Shown: piece by piece, positions 28,091 through 39,017 of the stretch
Numbering within the stretch: the stretch's first letter is position 1
How the letters are laid out: each line of letters begins with the position of its first letter
From: Oricola cellulosilytica
GTDB taxonomy: Bacteria > Pseudomonadota > Alphaproteobacteria > Rhizobiales > Rhizobiaceae
NCBI RefSeq assembly: GCF_019966575.1
Contig: NZ_JAINFK010000001.1
Location: 757,626-821,625 of the forward strand
Reading direction: 5' to 3'
Length of the DNA: 64,000 bases
Position numbers and translations under genes: made by a program
The notes under the pieces: model-generated
The model's input: the letters and a program-made list of their open reading frames with translations, nothing else
Told to the model about the DNA's origin: nothing
Databases searched by the model: none

Positions 28091-28110
28091 AGCCCGGAAG
28101 TCCGGGCTTT
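28091..28110 (+). terminator. Possible terminator after the BenE gene
   Basis: A seven- to eight-base inverted repeat (AGCCCGGA ... TCCGGGCT, 28091-28108) with a tiny loop of two to four bases and TTT after it. The T-run is short, so the site is only a candidate. Confidence 0.4.
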
Positions 28111-28193
28111 CCGACTTGCAAAGCGAAATCGCGATCCCCAACTCGATAGCAGACGGCGATCACCTTCGCCGGCACTTCGAGAAAGGGTAACGA

Positions 28194-28628
28194 ATGACAC
28201 AGACCGCTCTTATCCGCCCGGCGTGGACGCCAGCGACGATCGCACTGATGGTGCTCGGCTTCATGATCTTCTGGCCGCTCGGCCTGGCGATGCTGGCCTA
28301 CATCATCTGGGGCGACAGGCTCGACGGCTTCAAGCGCGAGGCCAACGACGTGACAGACAGGATGTTCCGCGGCTGCCGCCGCGCCGCCCGCCACAGCCAT
28401 CACGCCCCCACCGGCAACGTGGCCTTTGACGACTGGCGCGAGGGCGAACTGGAGCGCCTTACCAAGGAACGCCGGAAGCTGGACGAAATGCGCGCCGAAT
28501 TCGACGATTACATGCGCGAACTGCGCCGCGCCAAGGACCAGGAAGAGTTCGACCGGTTCATGCGAAACCGAAAGACCGGCGGAAACAATCCGAACGGCGA
28601 TGTGACCGACGTCACGGACCAAAGCTGA
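28194..28628 (+). CDS. DUF2852 small membrane-anchored protein
   Basis: A 144-aa protein with a hydrophobic N-terminal pair of helices (WTPATIALMVLGFMIFWPLG, LAMLAYIIWGDRLDG), then a charged coiled-coil-like segment (about 80-125, ERLTKERRKLDEMRAEFDDY). This is the DUF2852 pattern of alphaproteobacteria. No function is known. ATG 28194 has GAAAGGG upstream. A strong terminator follows, so it is probably a single-gene unit. Confidence 0.82.
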   Translation: MTQTALIRPAWTPATIALMVLGFMIFWPLGLAMLAYIIWGDRLDGFKREANDVTDRMFRGCRRAARHSHHAPTGNVAFDDWREGELERLTKERRKLDEMRAEFDDYMRELRRAKDQEEFDRFMRNRKTGGNNPNGDVTDVTDQS

Positions 28629-28676
28629 GTTCGAGCCTTAAACATGGTCTGACCTCCCACGGACCTCCAAGGCTCC

Positions 28677-28708
28677 GCCCGCGGCTCCCCCGGCCGCGGG
28701 CTCTTTTT
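28677..28708 (+). terminator. Intrinsic terminator after the DUF2852 gene
   Basis: A perfect nine-base stem GCCCGCGGC (28677-28685) / GCCGCGGGC (28693-28701) with a seven-base loop, followed by TCTTTTTTG. A textbook rho-independent terminator on the plus strand. Confidence 0.88.
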
Positions 28709-28746
28709 TGTTCCCGCATTTCGCGAGAATCGGATAGATCGTCCTG

Positions 28747-29505
28747 ATGGCTTTCCGCTTCGCCCGCAACCTCATGGCAGATCCTCCCGCCCCCGCCGTG
28801 CAGCGCCTTACGCACGATGTTGCCGGGCGGACATTGCCGCTGCGGATCGCCGAGAATCCGCGCGCACGCCGGCTGACATTGCGCATCAAGCCGGGCGCCA
28901 AGGGGCTAAGTGTGACAACGCCGGTCGGCATCTCGATGCTCGAGGTCGAGCGGTTCCTGCACCGCAATCGCGGCTGGCTTGAGGAGAAGCTCCGGGACGT
29001 GCCCGAGAAGCCGGTTGTCAGGCCGGGCATCAGGATTCCGGTTCGCGGGGTCAATCACGAGATTGTCCACGAACCGGGCCGCGGTGTCACCCGCACCGTC
29101 CGCGGCGAGGCCGGCGCGCAGCTCATCGTTCGCGGAGATCGCATTCATCTGCCGCGCCGAATCGCCGACTTCCTGAAGAAGGAGGCGCGCTCCGATATCG
29201 GGGCTCTGGTCGAGAAGCACTCGGCGGCGGTCGGCCGGAAAGCGAAGTCGATCCGGTTCAAGGATACCGTTTCGCGCTGGGGCTCGTGTTCCTCGGAAGG
29301 CAATCTGTCGTTTTCCTGGCGCATCATGATGGCGCCCAGGCCGGTCATCGACTACCTCGTCGCCCATGAGGTCGCCCATCTGGTACACATGAACCATTCG
29401 AAGGAATTCTGGGCGCTGTGCGAGGAACTTTGCCCGGACACCAAGCGCTGCAAGGCCTGGCTCAAGAAGAACGGCGGGGCGCTGCAGGCGATCGCGTTTT
29501 CCTGA
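28747..29505 (+). CDS. YgjP/DUF45-family zinc metallopeptidase
   Basis: A 252-aa protein. VSRWGSCSSEGNLSFSW and HEVAHLVHMNHSKEFW (HExxH plus downstream His) are the two diagnostic motifs of YgjP-type M48-like peptidases. IRIPVRG lies in the N-terminal beta domain. No signal peptide, so probably cytoplasmic. Members are often paired with HsdR or alone; here it stands alone. Substrate unknown. Confidence 0.86.
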   Translation: MAFRFARNLMADPPAPAVQRLTHDVAGRTLPLRIAENPRARRLTLRIKPGAKGLSVTTPVGISMLEVERFLHRNRGWLEEKLRDVPEKPVVRPGIRIPVRGVNHEIVHEPGRGVTRTVRGEAGAQLIVRGDRIHLPRRIADFLKKEARSDIGALVEKHSAAVGRKAKSIRFKDTVSRWGSCSSEGNLSFSWRIMMAPRPVIDYLVAHEVAHLVHMNHSKEFWALCEELCPDTKRCKAWLKKNGGALQAIAFS

Positions 29506-29579
29506 ATCCTGCATCGCGGTGGCGGATTGGGAGCGATAGCGCCCTCGACTCTTGGACGCCGCCGCGCTAACTCCGCCCC

Positions 29580-30246
29580 ATGACACTCGACATCAAAATT
29601 TGCGGGCTGAAGACGGAGGAAGCGCTCGACGCGGCGCTCTCCGGCGGCGCGACGCATGTCGGCTTCATTTTCTTCGAAAAGAGTCCGCGCAATGTCGATG
29701 CGGACACAGCCGCGGCGCTTGCCGCAAAGGCGCGTCAGAAACTCGCGGTTCCCGTTGTGGTTACGGTCGATGCGGACGACGCGGCGCTTGCCGAGATCAT
29801 CGCCACGGTCCAGCCGGGCATGCTGCAACTGCATGGCGACGAGCCTCCCGAGCGGGTAGCGGACGTGCGGGCGAAATTCGGTCTGCCGGTGATGAAGGCG
29901 CTGGCCATCCGCGATGCGGCAGATCTCGAGAAGATCGTGCCCTACCGGGGCATCGCGGACAGGTTCCTGTTCGACGCGAAGGCGCCGGCAGGATCGGAGC
30001 TTCCGGGCGGTAACGGCATCTCCTTCGACTGGCGGCTGCTGGACGCGGTTGACCGCGATGTGGATTACATGCTTTCCGGCGGGCTCGATCCGGAAAATGT
30101 CGCGGAAGCGGTTGTGATTTCGGGGGCGCGGGCGCTCGATGTGTCGTCGGGGGTGGAAAGCGCGCCGGGCGTCAAGGATAAAGGCAGGATTACCGCATTC
30201 CTGCGCGCGGCGCGGGCCGCAGACCCCCAGAACCGGGAGATTGAGC

Positions 30247-30263
<17 letters not shown>
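29580..30263 (+). CDS. trpF: Phosphoribosylanthranilate isomerase
   Basis: The third step of tryptophan synthesis. [15 protein letters not shown] (catalytic Cys), [19 protein letters not shown] and the C-terminal [11 protein letters not shown] and DVSSGVES phosphate loops are complete. At 227 aa the length is normal. First gene of trpF-trpB-small ORF-trpA-accD-folC. Its last 17 bases overlap trpB. Confidence 0.97.
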
Positions 30264-31463
<1,200 letters not shown>

Positions 31464-31467
<4 letters not shown>

Positions 31468-31709
31468 CCGTTTTCGAGATCTTCCGTTCGAAGCAGAATC
31501 CCCTGCATTACGTCGCCATCGTCGAGGGCGACAAACAGGAAAACGCGGTGGGCGTGCGCACGAGCCAGAATCTCGAATTTCTGACCCGCGTTCCGGACGA
31601 TGGCGAGCCGCGGATCGCATTCGATCCGCGCGAGGCGAAGTCGCGAATCGCGAGGAACGGCTTTCACGCCTTCGCGGTCACGATCGAGTTTCGGGAACAC
31701 GCGGATTGA
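31464..31709 (+). CDS. Small protein of unknown function between trpB and trpA
   Basis: An 81-aa ORF that starts ATGA-overlapped with trpB and ends 28 bp before trpA. It has a mix of charged residues without a signal or membrane segment ([61 protein letters not shown]). Codon use and coupling say it is a real gene. I do not recognise a family. Confidence 0.75.
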
Positions 31710-31737
31710 GAGCCAATTTCATGCCGGGGAACCGACA

Positions 31738-32577
31738 ATGACAGAGCGTATGGACAGACAGTTTGCGAGGCTGAGGGACGAAGGACGACCTGCGCTCGTT
31801 ACCTTCGTGATGGGGGGCGATCCCGACTACGAGACCTCGCTTGCGATCCTCAAGCGGCTGCCCGCGGCGGGAGCGGACGTGATCGAGGTCGGCATGCCGT
31901 TTTCCGACCCGATGGCGGACGGCCCGGCTATCCAGGCGGCGGGGCTGCGGGCGCTGCGCGCCGGACAGTCGCTGGCAAAGACCATCGCGATGGTTGATGA
32001 ATTCCGCAAGCACGATTCGGACACGCCGATCGTGATGATGGGCTATTACAATCCGATCTATGTCTATGGCGTCGAAAGGTTCCTTTCGGATGCGAAACAA
32101 GCCGGTGTGGATGGGCTGATCATCGTCGATCTGCCGCCGGAGATGGACGAGGAACTATGCGTTCCGGCGCTGAAGGCCGACCTCAATTTCGTCCGCCTTG
32201 CCACACCGACGACCGATGATGCAAGGCTTCCCGCCGTGCTCGCCAACACGTCGGGCTTTGTCTACTACGTCTCGATGACCGGGATCACCGGCGCCAGCAT
32301 CGCCAATACGACCGCGGTCGGCGAAGCGGTCACCCGGATCAAGCGTCATACACAACTGCCGGTCTGCGTCGGCTTCGGCGTGAAGACGGCCGAGCAGGCG
32401 AGGGTGATCGGACGCGACGCGGACGGTGTTGTCGTCGGCACCGCAATCGTGCAGGCGATCGCCAATACGCTCGACGGCGACAACAAGGCGACGTCCGACA
32501 CGGTCGAGGCCGTCGCCACGCTTGTCGGCGGACTCGCCGCAGGCGTTCGCGCCTCGCGCCTTGAAGCCGCCGAATAG
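31738..32577 (+). CDS. trpA: Tryptophan synthase alpha chain
   Basis: Cleaves indole-3-glycerol phosphate; channels indole to TrpB. The TIM-barrel has catalytic Glu50 in [17 protein letters not shown] and Asp61, [23 protein letters not shown] and the phosphate-binding GFGVKTAEQ. The 279-aa length is normal. ATG 31738 has GGGGA upstream. Separated from trpB by the small ORF. Confidence 0.98.
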   Translation: MTERMDRQFARLRDEGRPALVTFVMGGDPDYETSLAILKRLPAAGADVIEVGMPFSDPMADGPAIQAAGLRALRAGQSLAKTIAMVDEFRKHDSDTPIVMMGYYNPIYVYGVERFLSDAKQAGVDGLIIVDLPPEMDEELCVPALKADLNFVRLATPTTDDARLPAVLANTSGFVYYVSMTGITGASIANTTAVGEAVTRIKRHTQLPVCVGFGVKTAEQARVIGRDADGVVVGTAIVQAIANTLDGDNKATSDTVEAVATLVGGLAAGVRASRLEAAE

Positions 32578-32617
32578 ACGGGCCACATTAGCCTTCACGA
32601 CTTAACGGGACGCTCCC

Positions 32618-33586
32618 ATGAACTGGATCACCAGCTACGTTCGCCCGCGACTGAACTCGATGCTCGGCCGCCGTGAGATGCCGGAAAACCTCTGGATCAA
32701 GTGTCCCGAGACCGGCGAGATGGTGTTCCACCGGGAACTGGAGGAAAACCAGTGGGTCATCCCGGCATCGGGATACCACATGAAGATTTCGGCCAAGGAC
32801 CGACTGAAGCATTTCTTCGACGACGGCGAATTCGAGATCGTCACCAACCCCGCCGTCGCCGTCGATCCGCTCCGGTTCCGGGACCAGAAGAAATACGCCG
32901 ACCGACTGCGCGAGAACAAGCAGAAGACCGGCCTCGATGATTCCATCGTCAATGCGCTGGGTTCGCTCGAGGGTCTTCCGATCGTCACCTGCCTGCATGA
33001 TTTCAGCTTCATGGGCGGCTCGCTCGGCATCGCCGCCGGCGAGGCAATCATCAAGGGCTTCGAGACAGCAGTGGAGAAAAAGCGCCCGATGGTGCTGTTC
33101 GCCGCGTCCGGAGGCGCGCGCATGCAGGAGGGTATCCTGTCGCTGATGCAGTTGCCGCGCACCACGGTCGCGGTCGAGATGCTGAAGGAGGCAGGGCTTC
33201 CCTATATCGTCGTGCTGACCAACCCGACCACCGGCGGCGTGTCCGCCTCCTACGCCATGCTCGGCGACATCCATATCGCCGAACCCGGTGCGGTGATCGG
33301 CTTCGCCGGCGCCCGCGTGATCGAGCAGACGATCCGCGAGAAGCTTCCGGAAGGGTTCCAGCGGTCGGAATACCTGCTCGATCACGGCATGGTCGACATG
33401 GTCGTGCACCGCCACGAGCTGCGGCCGACGATCGGGCGGTTGCTGCGGATGATGATGAAGCAGCCCGCCCTGGCGGACACGGGCGCCGACGTCAAACCCG
33501 CGAACACATTGCCCGCCCCGTCAACCGGGGCCGATCCGGTCACCGGCGAGACCACCCCCGAAACCGCGACCGAACCGGCGCAATAA
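32618..33586 (+). CDS. accD: Acetyl-CoA carboxylase carboxyltransferase beta subunit
   Basis: The carboxyltransferase half of acetyl-CoA carboxylase, with AccA, making malonyl-CoA. The crotonase-like core is complete: [39 protein letters not shown] and [17 protein letters not shown]. The N-terminal zinc ribbon of E. coli AccD is not: of the four expected cysteines only Cys29 remains (Thr32, Ile48 and Ser51 stand at the other places). A Pro/Thr/Ala-rich tail of about 30 residues ends the protein (322 aa). Confidence 0.97.
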   Translation: MNWITSYVRPRLNSMLGRREMPENLWIKCPETGEMVFHRELEENQWVIPASGYHMKISAKDRLKHFFDDGEFEIVTNPAVAVDPLRFRDQKKYADRLRENKQKTGLDDSIVNALGSLEGLPIVTCLHDFSFMGGSLGIAAGEAIIKGFETAVEKKRPMVLFAASGGARMQEGILSLMQLPRTTVAVEMLKEAGLPYIVVLTNPTTGGVSASYAMLGDIHIAEPGAVIGFAGARVIEQTIREKLPEGFQRSEYLLDHGMVDMVVHRHELRPTIGRLLRMMMKQPALADTGADVKPANTLPAPSTGADPVTGETTPETATEPAQ

Positions 33587-33617
33587 TCATCGCTTCGGCA
33601 TTCCGACAGGATCCATC

Positions 33618-34997
33618 GTGACCTCCCCGGCAGAACGCCAGACACCGCCCTTGCCGTCGGCCGAATCCGACAGCGCAGCGGCGCGCGAAATCGACCGGCT
33701 GATGGATCTGCATCCGAAGGGTTTCGACCTTTCGCTCGATCGCATCACCCGCCTTCTCGCCCGGCTGGACAATCCGCAGAAGCGGATGCCGCCCGTCATT
33801 CACATCGCCGGGACGAACGGCAAGGGATCGTGCGCGGCGCTGTGCCGCGCGCTGCTGGAGGCGTCGGGCCGCTCGGTTCACGTCCACACCTCGCCGCATC
33901 TCGTCCGCTGGCACGAGCGCTACCGGATCGGGCGCGCGCACGGGCCGGGCGAATTCGTCGATGACGCCGTTTTCGCCGACGCCATCCGGCGTGTGGCCGA
34001 CGCCAATGGCGGCGAACAGATCACCGTCTTCGAAATCCTCACCGCCGTGATGTTCGTGCTGTTTTCGGAGCACTCGGCGGATGCGGCGATCGTCGAGGTC
34101 GGTCTTGGCGGCCGCTTCGACGCGACCAATGTCATCGACGATCCGGCCGTCAGCGTGATCATGCCGATCGGTCTCGATCACGAAGCCTATCTCGGCGACA
34201 GGATCGAGCTGATCGCCATGGAAAAGGCCGGAATCATGAAGCCCGGCCGGCCGGTGGTGATCGGCTTTCAGGACAATGACATCGCCCGCGAGGTGCTGGC
34301 CGACGCGGCCGGCCGCCTCGGTTGCCCCGCCGCCGTGTACGGACAGGATTTCTACGCCTACGAGGAACACGGGCGCATGGCGTTCCAGAGCGACATCGGC
34401 CTGATGGACCTGCCGATGCCCCGGCTGGCGGGCCGTCACCAGATATCCAACGCGGCGGCCGCCCTGGCGGCCGTATCGGCGGCGGGGTTCGACATTGCGC
34501 ACGATGCCGCCGAGCAGGCGATGGAGAACGTGCAATGGCCGGCGCGCATGCAGCGCCTGACCGACGGCAACCTAGTCGCCCTGCTGCCGGAGGGGTCGGA
34601 GTTGTGGCTTGATGGCGGGCACAACCCGCATGCCGCACAAATGATTGCCGAGGCGCTGGCAAACATGCAGGACAGGGCGGAAAGACCGGTCTTCCTGGTG
34701 ACGGGCATGATCGACACCAAGGACGCCCGCGGCTATTTCCGCGCCTTCGAAGGCATGGTGCGGCATGTCTTTACCGTTCCTGTCCCCGAGAGCGATGCGG
34801 GGATCGATCCAAAGACCCTTGCCGAGGATGCGCTGGAAGCCGGCCTTTCCGCCCAGCCTATGGAGAATGTCGCCGAAGTGCTGCGCCTGCTGGGAGAAGG
34901 CTGGAACCGGCTCGAGCCGGCGCCTCGCGTGCTGATCGGCGGATCGCTCTACCTCGCCGGCGGCGTGCTTCGCGACAACGGCACACCGCCTGTCTGA
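33618..34997 (+). CDS. folC: Bifunctional folylpolyglutamate/dihydrofolate synthase
   Basis: Adds glutamate to folates (and joins dihydropteroate and glutamate). HIAGTNGKGS is the ATP loop, then HVHTSPHLVRWHERYRI, GGRFDATNV and LDGGHNP near residue 330 complete the Mur-ligase-like signature. GTG is the start codon at 33618 with GACAGG upstream; 459 aa. It starts 31 bp after accD, the last plus-strand gene before the convergent trxA. Confidence 0.95.
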   Translation: MTSPAERQTPPLPSAESDSAAAREIDRLMDLHPKGFDLSLDRITRLLARLDNPQKRMPPVIHIAGTNGKGSCAALCRALLEASGRSVHVHTSPHLVRWHERYRIGRAHGPGEFVDDAVFADAIRRVADANGGEQITVFEILTAVMFVLFSEHSADAAIVEVGLGGRFDATNVIDDPAVSVIMPIGLDHEAYLGDRIELIAMEKAGIMKPGRPVVIGFQDNDIAREVLADAAGRLGCPAAVYGQDFYAYEEHGRMAFQSDIGLMDLPMPRLAGRHQISNAAAALAAVSAAGFDIAHDAAEQAMENVQWPARMQRLTDGNLVALLPEGSELWLDGGHNPHAAQMIAEALANMQDRAERPVFLVTGMIDTKDARGYFRAFEGMVRHVFTVPVPESDAGIDPKTLAEDALEAGLSAQPMENVAEVLRLLGEGWNRLEPAPRVLIGGSLYLAGGVLRDNGTPPV

Positions 34998-35015
34998 TTT
35001 CCGCTCGCATCAACG

Positions 35016-35040
35016 AAAAAGCCCGGCGTTCGGGCCGGGC
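35016..35040 (-). terminator. Terminator between folC and trxA
   Basis: A seven-base stem GCCCGGC (35021-35027) / GCCGGGC (35034-35040) with a six-base loop. Its minus-strand 3' side runs into TTTTT (plus-strand A at 35016-35020), so it ends the long minus-strand unit after trxA. On the plus strand the following CTCGTTTC is weak. Confidence 0.8.
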
Positions 35041-35066
35041 TCGTTTCACGGACAATCCGGAGCGGA

Positions 35067-35390
35067 TCAGTTGGTCGCGTTCTTGATCCAGTCCATGAGC
35101 TTCGCTTTCGGGGCCGCTCCGACCATCTGGTCGGCGATTTCGCCGTTCTTGAACATCAGCAGCATGGGAATCGACCGGACGCCATACTGGACCGCAAGGT
35201 CCTGATTCTCGTCAACATTGACCTTGGCGATCTTCACGGCGCCGTTCATCTCGGTCGAAATCTCCTCGAGCGCGGGCGAGATCATCTTGCACGGACCGCA
35301 CCATTCCGCCCAGAAATCCACGACCACCGGTGTATCGGAGCCGAGAACGTCTTCCTGGAAGTTGCTGCCGTCGATCTTTACGGTCGCCAT
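35067..35390 (-). CDS. trxA: Thioredoxin 1
   Basis: A 107-aa cytoplasmic disulfide reductase with WCGPCK (Cys31/Cys34), VDFWAEW and the cis-proline stretch [15 protein letters not shown] 35390 has AGGAG eight bases upstream, ruling out the in-frame GTG at 35399. It follows addA by 84 bp. Reduced thioredoxin serves ribonucleotide reductase and other targets. Confidence 0.98.
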   Translation of the reverse strand: MATVKIDGSNFQEDVLGSDTPVVVDFWAEWCGPCKMISPALEEISTEMNGAVKIAKVNVDENQDLAVQYGVRSIPMLLMFKNGEIADQMVGAAPKAKLMDWIKNATN

Positions 35391-35474
35391 GATGGGCACT
35401 CCTGTCTGTTTGTTCGCCTTAATCTGGGTATCACCGCGACTGTTTCAAGGCCAACATTCCCACCCGCGGCGTTC

Positions 35475-38400
35475 TCAGAGACTGTTGAAAACGGCGAGCG
35501 ATTCGTCAAGCAACGCGCGCGGCAAGGCGATCATGCGGGGCGCGGCCGTATAGAGCAGAAAGGTCTCTACGGTCTTTTCGGGATAGAGCGGGGCGACCAG
35601 CCCCCGATAGAGTGCCATCTGGCGCAAATAGGTGTCCGGGACGTGTTCGGCGGCGGTGGGGGGCGCGGCATTGGTCTTGTAGTCGACGATGAGGACCCGG
35701 TCGCCATCGACGGCGATCCTGTCGATCACACCCGATACCGCACGCCGTTCGCCGCCAAGCGTCAGCGTTCCCATTACCGGCGCCTCAGCGGCCGAGTTTT
35801 TGCCGAATAACGCGGCGTGCGCGGGATCGTCGATAACCGAGAGCGCCTGGGAGACGACGTCTTCTATCTCGTCCCCCGACCAGCGGGTTTCGAGTCGGCG
35901 GCAATACTCGACCGCGCGGACGGGCCGTTCCTCCGGTTCGACGGAGGGTAGCATTTGCAGGAGGCGGTGTATGGCGAGGCCCCGCTTTATGGCGAAGGAC
36001 GGCGAACCATCGACCGAATCAACGGTGAGCAGCGACGGCGTCTCTTCGGCTTGCGCGGTATCGCGCTCCTGCTCGACCGCAATGCCGGAGGCGCCGGAAG
36101 GCGACAAGGGGCGCGGCAGGGGCGGCTCGCGCTCGACCCGGTCCGAAAACCAGTCCGGAAGTGAAACGGTCTGTGACGTACCGGCCTTTTCGCTCGCTTC
36201 GGACATGACCGCAGGCGCCTTCGTCACCTGAAAGCGCAAGGCCTCGAAGTCCGAATAGGCGACCGTGCGTGAAAACGGAGCGAGTGCACGCTCAACCACC
36301 CCATGCCAGGTGTCGCCCTTGCCTCCGCGCTTGCCGGCATAGCCGGCCATGATGAGCCTGTCGGCGGCCCGCGTCATTCCCACATAGAGAAGACGGCGAT
36401 ACTCCTCCCCGGCTTTGCGGGCGACTTCCGCGCGCGCGGCTTCGGTCACGTCCGATTTCGGACCGCCGGAACAGTTCCAGAGGATGATCTCTTTGCCCTC
36501 ATTCGCCTTCGCCTCGAGGAACCGGCTCTCGTTGCCGGCGCTGTGCGGTGGCGCGCCACGGTCGACAAGAAAGACGACCGGAGCCTCGAGCCCCTTCGCC
36601 CCGTGCACCGTCATAATGCGCACCTGTGCCTGCGCCGGGTCCATTTCGCGTTTGATCTCCGGACTCGCCGTTTCCAGCACCGAGACGAAGTTCTGCAGCG
36701 ACGGCAGGCCGGCGCGTTCCTGCGCCAGAGCGAAGCGCATGAATTCATCGAGCATGTCGGGCGTTTCCGGGCCGAGGCGGCCGGTCAGTTTCTCGCGGCC
36801 GTTCTCCCCGGCAAGTATCGAGGCATAGAACTCGTATACCGGCAATGTTCGGCCACGCTCGCGCCATGCGTCGAGAACAGCGCATACCGCCCGCAATCTG
36901 CTGGAACCCTCTGCCTTGCGGCGCAGCGCCACGAACAGCGGCTCGCGGCCCCGATCGTAAGCAACCGCGAACAATGTTTCCTCATCGAGATCGAAAAGGG
37001 GGCTGCGCAGCACCGCCGCCAGCGACAGATCGTCCGCCGGCTGGAGAACGAATTTAGCGAGCGCCAGCAGATCGAGCACCGCGATGTGATCGGTCATCCG
37101 CAGACGATCCGCGCCGGCGACCGGAACCCCGTGGTTCTTCAGCGCGCGCGACAAGGTGCCTACAAAAGCATCGCGCGAACGGACGAGAACGAGGATGTCG
37201 CCGGCTGAAATCTTCTCTCCGGTTCCTTCGAGCCGTTCTCCGCTTGCGAGCCAGTCCGCAATCGTGGCCGCCACCCGTCCCGCGACGACGACCGAAGGAA
37301 GAGGGGGCGCGTCGACCGGCGCCGTCCAGTCCGTCGGCTCGTCGTCATCGCTGGCGCGTTCCATCGGCCAGATTTCGACCCGGCCGGGCTGGTCCGTGCG
37401 CAGCGATACGTGCCGCGTCGGACGCTCGTCCCGGGAGACGCCAGCACGATTGGTCTCATGCTCGAACACCGTGTCGACAGCAGTCAGCACATCCTGCGTG
37501 GAACGGAACGAGGTCTGCAGGGGCATGTTCTCGAACCCCTCAGGACCGAACACATGGCGCGCCTTCCGATAGACGGCTTCCCCCGCTTCGCCGAAGCTCG
37601 CCGGATCGGCGCCTTGAAACGAGTAGATCGACTGCTTCTCGTCCCCCACAGCAAACAGCGTCCGGCGCACGTCCCGCGCGGCCTGTCCGTCGAAGAACTC
37701 GTCGGTCAGCGAGCGGATCACCGCCCATTGGACCGGGCTGGTATCCTGCGCCTCGTCGACAAGGACATGGTCGATCCCCTGGTCCAGCTTGTAGCGAACC
37801 CAAGCGCCGACATCGGGGCGGAGCAGCAATGTCGCCGTCCGCTCGATCAGATCGTCGAAATCGAGATAGCCGCGCGCCCGTTTCAACCGCTCGTAGCCCT
37901 CCAGCAGGCGATCGACCACCGCCAATGCGGCGAGCGTGTTGTCGATCTGGGAAAGCAGAGCGATCCGGTCACGCGCTCTGCCGGCCGTTTCCAGGGCGGA
38001 TTCATAAGCCAGCTCAAAATCAGGAACCGTCAGCACCGCCTTGTCATTGAAGAGCGTCCCTGTCGCTCGCTGCTTGCCCGCGGCGGTAAAAAAAAGCGCC
38101 AGGCATTGCGCGTATGCGCCGGGCGGATCGGTTTCGACGGCATCCAGGGCGGCAAGAAACCCCTCGGCGAAGTTCCGTCCCGTCTTGGCGCTGACCCCCG
38201 CCGATGCTTCCAGCACCTGGCGAACCACCGGCCGGCAGGCCGTCAGCGAAGAAAGAGCCCCTGCGATGATCCGCTCCGCGGTGTCATCGTCGTTGAACCC
38301 GAACGCATCCAAGTAATGTTCCCGCCGCGTCTCGGCCGGCCCGATCTCCCGCAACAGCGCGGTCAGTTTCGACCGGCTTTGAATGGCCTCGTCCAGCAAT

Positions 38401-39017
38401 CCGTCGAGTCCGCTCTCTCCGGACAGCTCGATAACCGTGCGGAATGCCGCGGCGAGATCGCCCCCGGTATCGCCGTCGATATGCGCGAGCATCTCGGCGC
38501 GGGCCTGGCCCAGAAGCGCGTCGACCATCTCCGTATCGGGCTGCTCGAAATGGCCGGGAACATTGGCCTCCAGCGGGAAACGATGGAGGAGCGCGTCGCA
38601 GAAGGCGTGAATGGTCTGGATCTTCAGCCCGCCGGGCGTTTCCAGCGCGCGCGCAAAAAGGTTCCGCGCGAACGCGATGCGGTCGCTGTCCGGCGTCCGG
38701 TTTTCCAGTTCTTCGAGGGTTTTGCGCAGTTGCGCCTCGGGCATGGACACCCACTCGCCGAGCCGCCTGAACACCCGGTCCTTCATCTCGGCAGCGGCGG
38801 TCTTGGTGTAGGTGAGGCAGAGAATGCGGGACGGATCGGTTCCGGCGAGCAAGAGGCGGATCACGCGAGTCGCCAGAACGTATGTCTTGCCGGAGCCGGC
38901 GTTGGCGGACACCCACACAGACTTCACAGGATCGGCGGCCACCGCCTGGCGCGCGAGCGTGTCCCGGTCCGGGAGCGCTCGCGGCCGGCTCCTTGCGTCA
39001 CTCATCGCCATCACCAT
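35475..39017 (-). CDS. addA: AddA helicase-nuclease of the AddAB recombination complex
   Basis: With AddB this resects double-strand breaks and loads RecA, as RecBCD does in E. coli. A UvrD-type superfamily 1 helicase: NAGSGKT at 39-45, DEAQDTSPVQW (motif II), GDEKQSIYSFQGADP (motif III), QTSFRSTQ (motif IV) and VMTVHGAKGLEAPVVF-type motif V, here as MTVHGAKGLEAPVVFL. The C-terminal RecB nuclease core reads VLIVDYKTN with Asp1112. The 1180-aa length is normal for alphaproteobacteria. The ATG lies in the end of addB (20-bp overlap), with two more in-frame ATG codons just after. Confidence 0.97.
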   Translation of the reverse strand: MVMAMSDARSRPRALPDRDTLARQAVAADPVKSVWVSANAGSGKTYVLATRVIRLLLAGTDPSRILCLTYTKTAAAEMKDRVFRRLGEWVSMPEAQLRKTLEELENRTPDSDRIAFARNLFARALETPGGLKIQTIHAFCDALLHRFPLEANVPGHFEQPDTEMVDALLGQARAEMLAHIDGDTGGDLAAAFRTVIELSGESGLDGLLDEAIQSRSKLTALLREIGPAETRREHYLDAFGFNDDDTAERIIAGALSSLTACRPVVRQVLEASAGVSAKTGRNFAEGFLAALDAVETDPPGAYAQCLALFFTAAGKQRATGTLFNDKAVLTVPDFELAYESALETAGRARDRIALLSQIDNTLAALAVVDRLLEGYERLKRARGYLDFDDLIERTATLLLRPDVGAWVRYKLDQGIDHVLVDEAQDTSPVQWAVIRSLTDEFFDGQAARDVRRTLFAVGDEKQSIYSFQGADPASFGEAGEAVYRKARHVFGPEGFENMPLQTSFRSTQDVLTAVDTVFEHETNRAGVSRDERPTRHVSLRTDQPGRVEIWPMERASDDDEPTDWTAPVDAPPLPSVVVAGRVAATIADWLASGERLEGTGEKISAGDILVLVRSRDAFVGTLSRALKNHGVPVAGADRLRMTDHIAVLDLLALAKFVLQPADDLSLAAVLRSPLFDLDEETLFAVAYDRGREPLFVALRRKAEGSSRLRAVCAVLDAWRERGRTLPVYEFYASILAGENGREKLTGRLGPETPDMLDEFMRFALAQERAGLPSLQNFVSVLETASPEIKREMDPAQAQVRIMTVHGAKGLEAPVVFLVDRGAPPHSAGNESRFLEAKANEGKEIILWNCSGGPKSDVTEAARAEVARKAGEEYRRLLYVGMTRAADRLIMAGYAGKRGGKGDTWHGVVERALAPFSRTVAYSDFEALRFQVTKAPAVMSEASEKAGTSQTVSLPDWFSDRVEREPPLPRPLSPSGASGIAVEQERDTAQAEETPSLLTVDSVDGSPSFAIKRGLAIHRLLQMLPSVEPEERPVRAVEYCRRLETRWSGDEIEDVVSQALSVIDDPAHAALFGKNSAAEAPVMGTLTLGGERRAVSGVIDRIAVDGDRVLIVDYKTNAAPPTAAEHVPDTYLRQMALYRGLVAPLYPEKTVETFLLYTAAPRMIALPRALLDESLAVFNSL

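Noticed and set aside
29506-29579. Tryptophan leader peptide or attenuator before trpF
   Set aside because: No short frame with clustered Trp codons and no competing hairpins with a T-run were visible in the 74-bp gap. In rhizobia attenuation is known at trpE, not at trpF.
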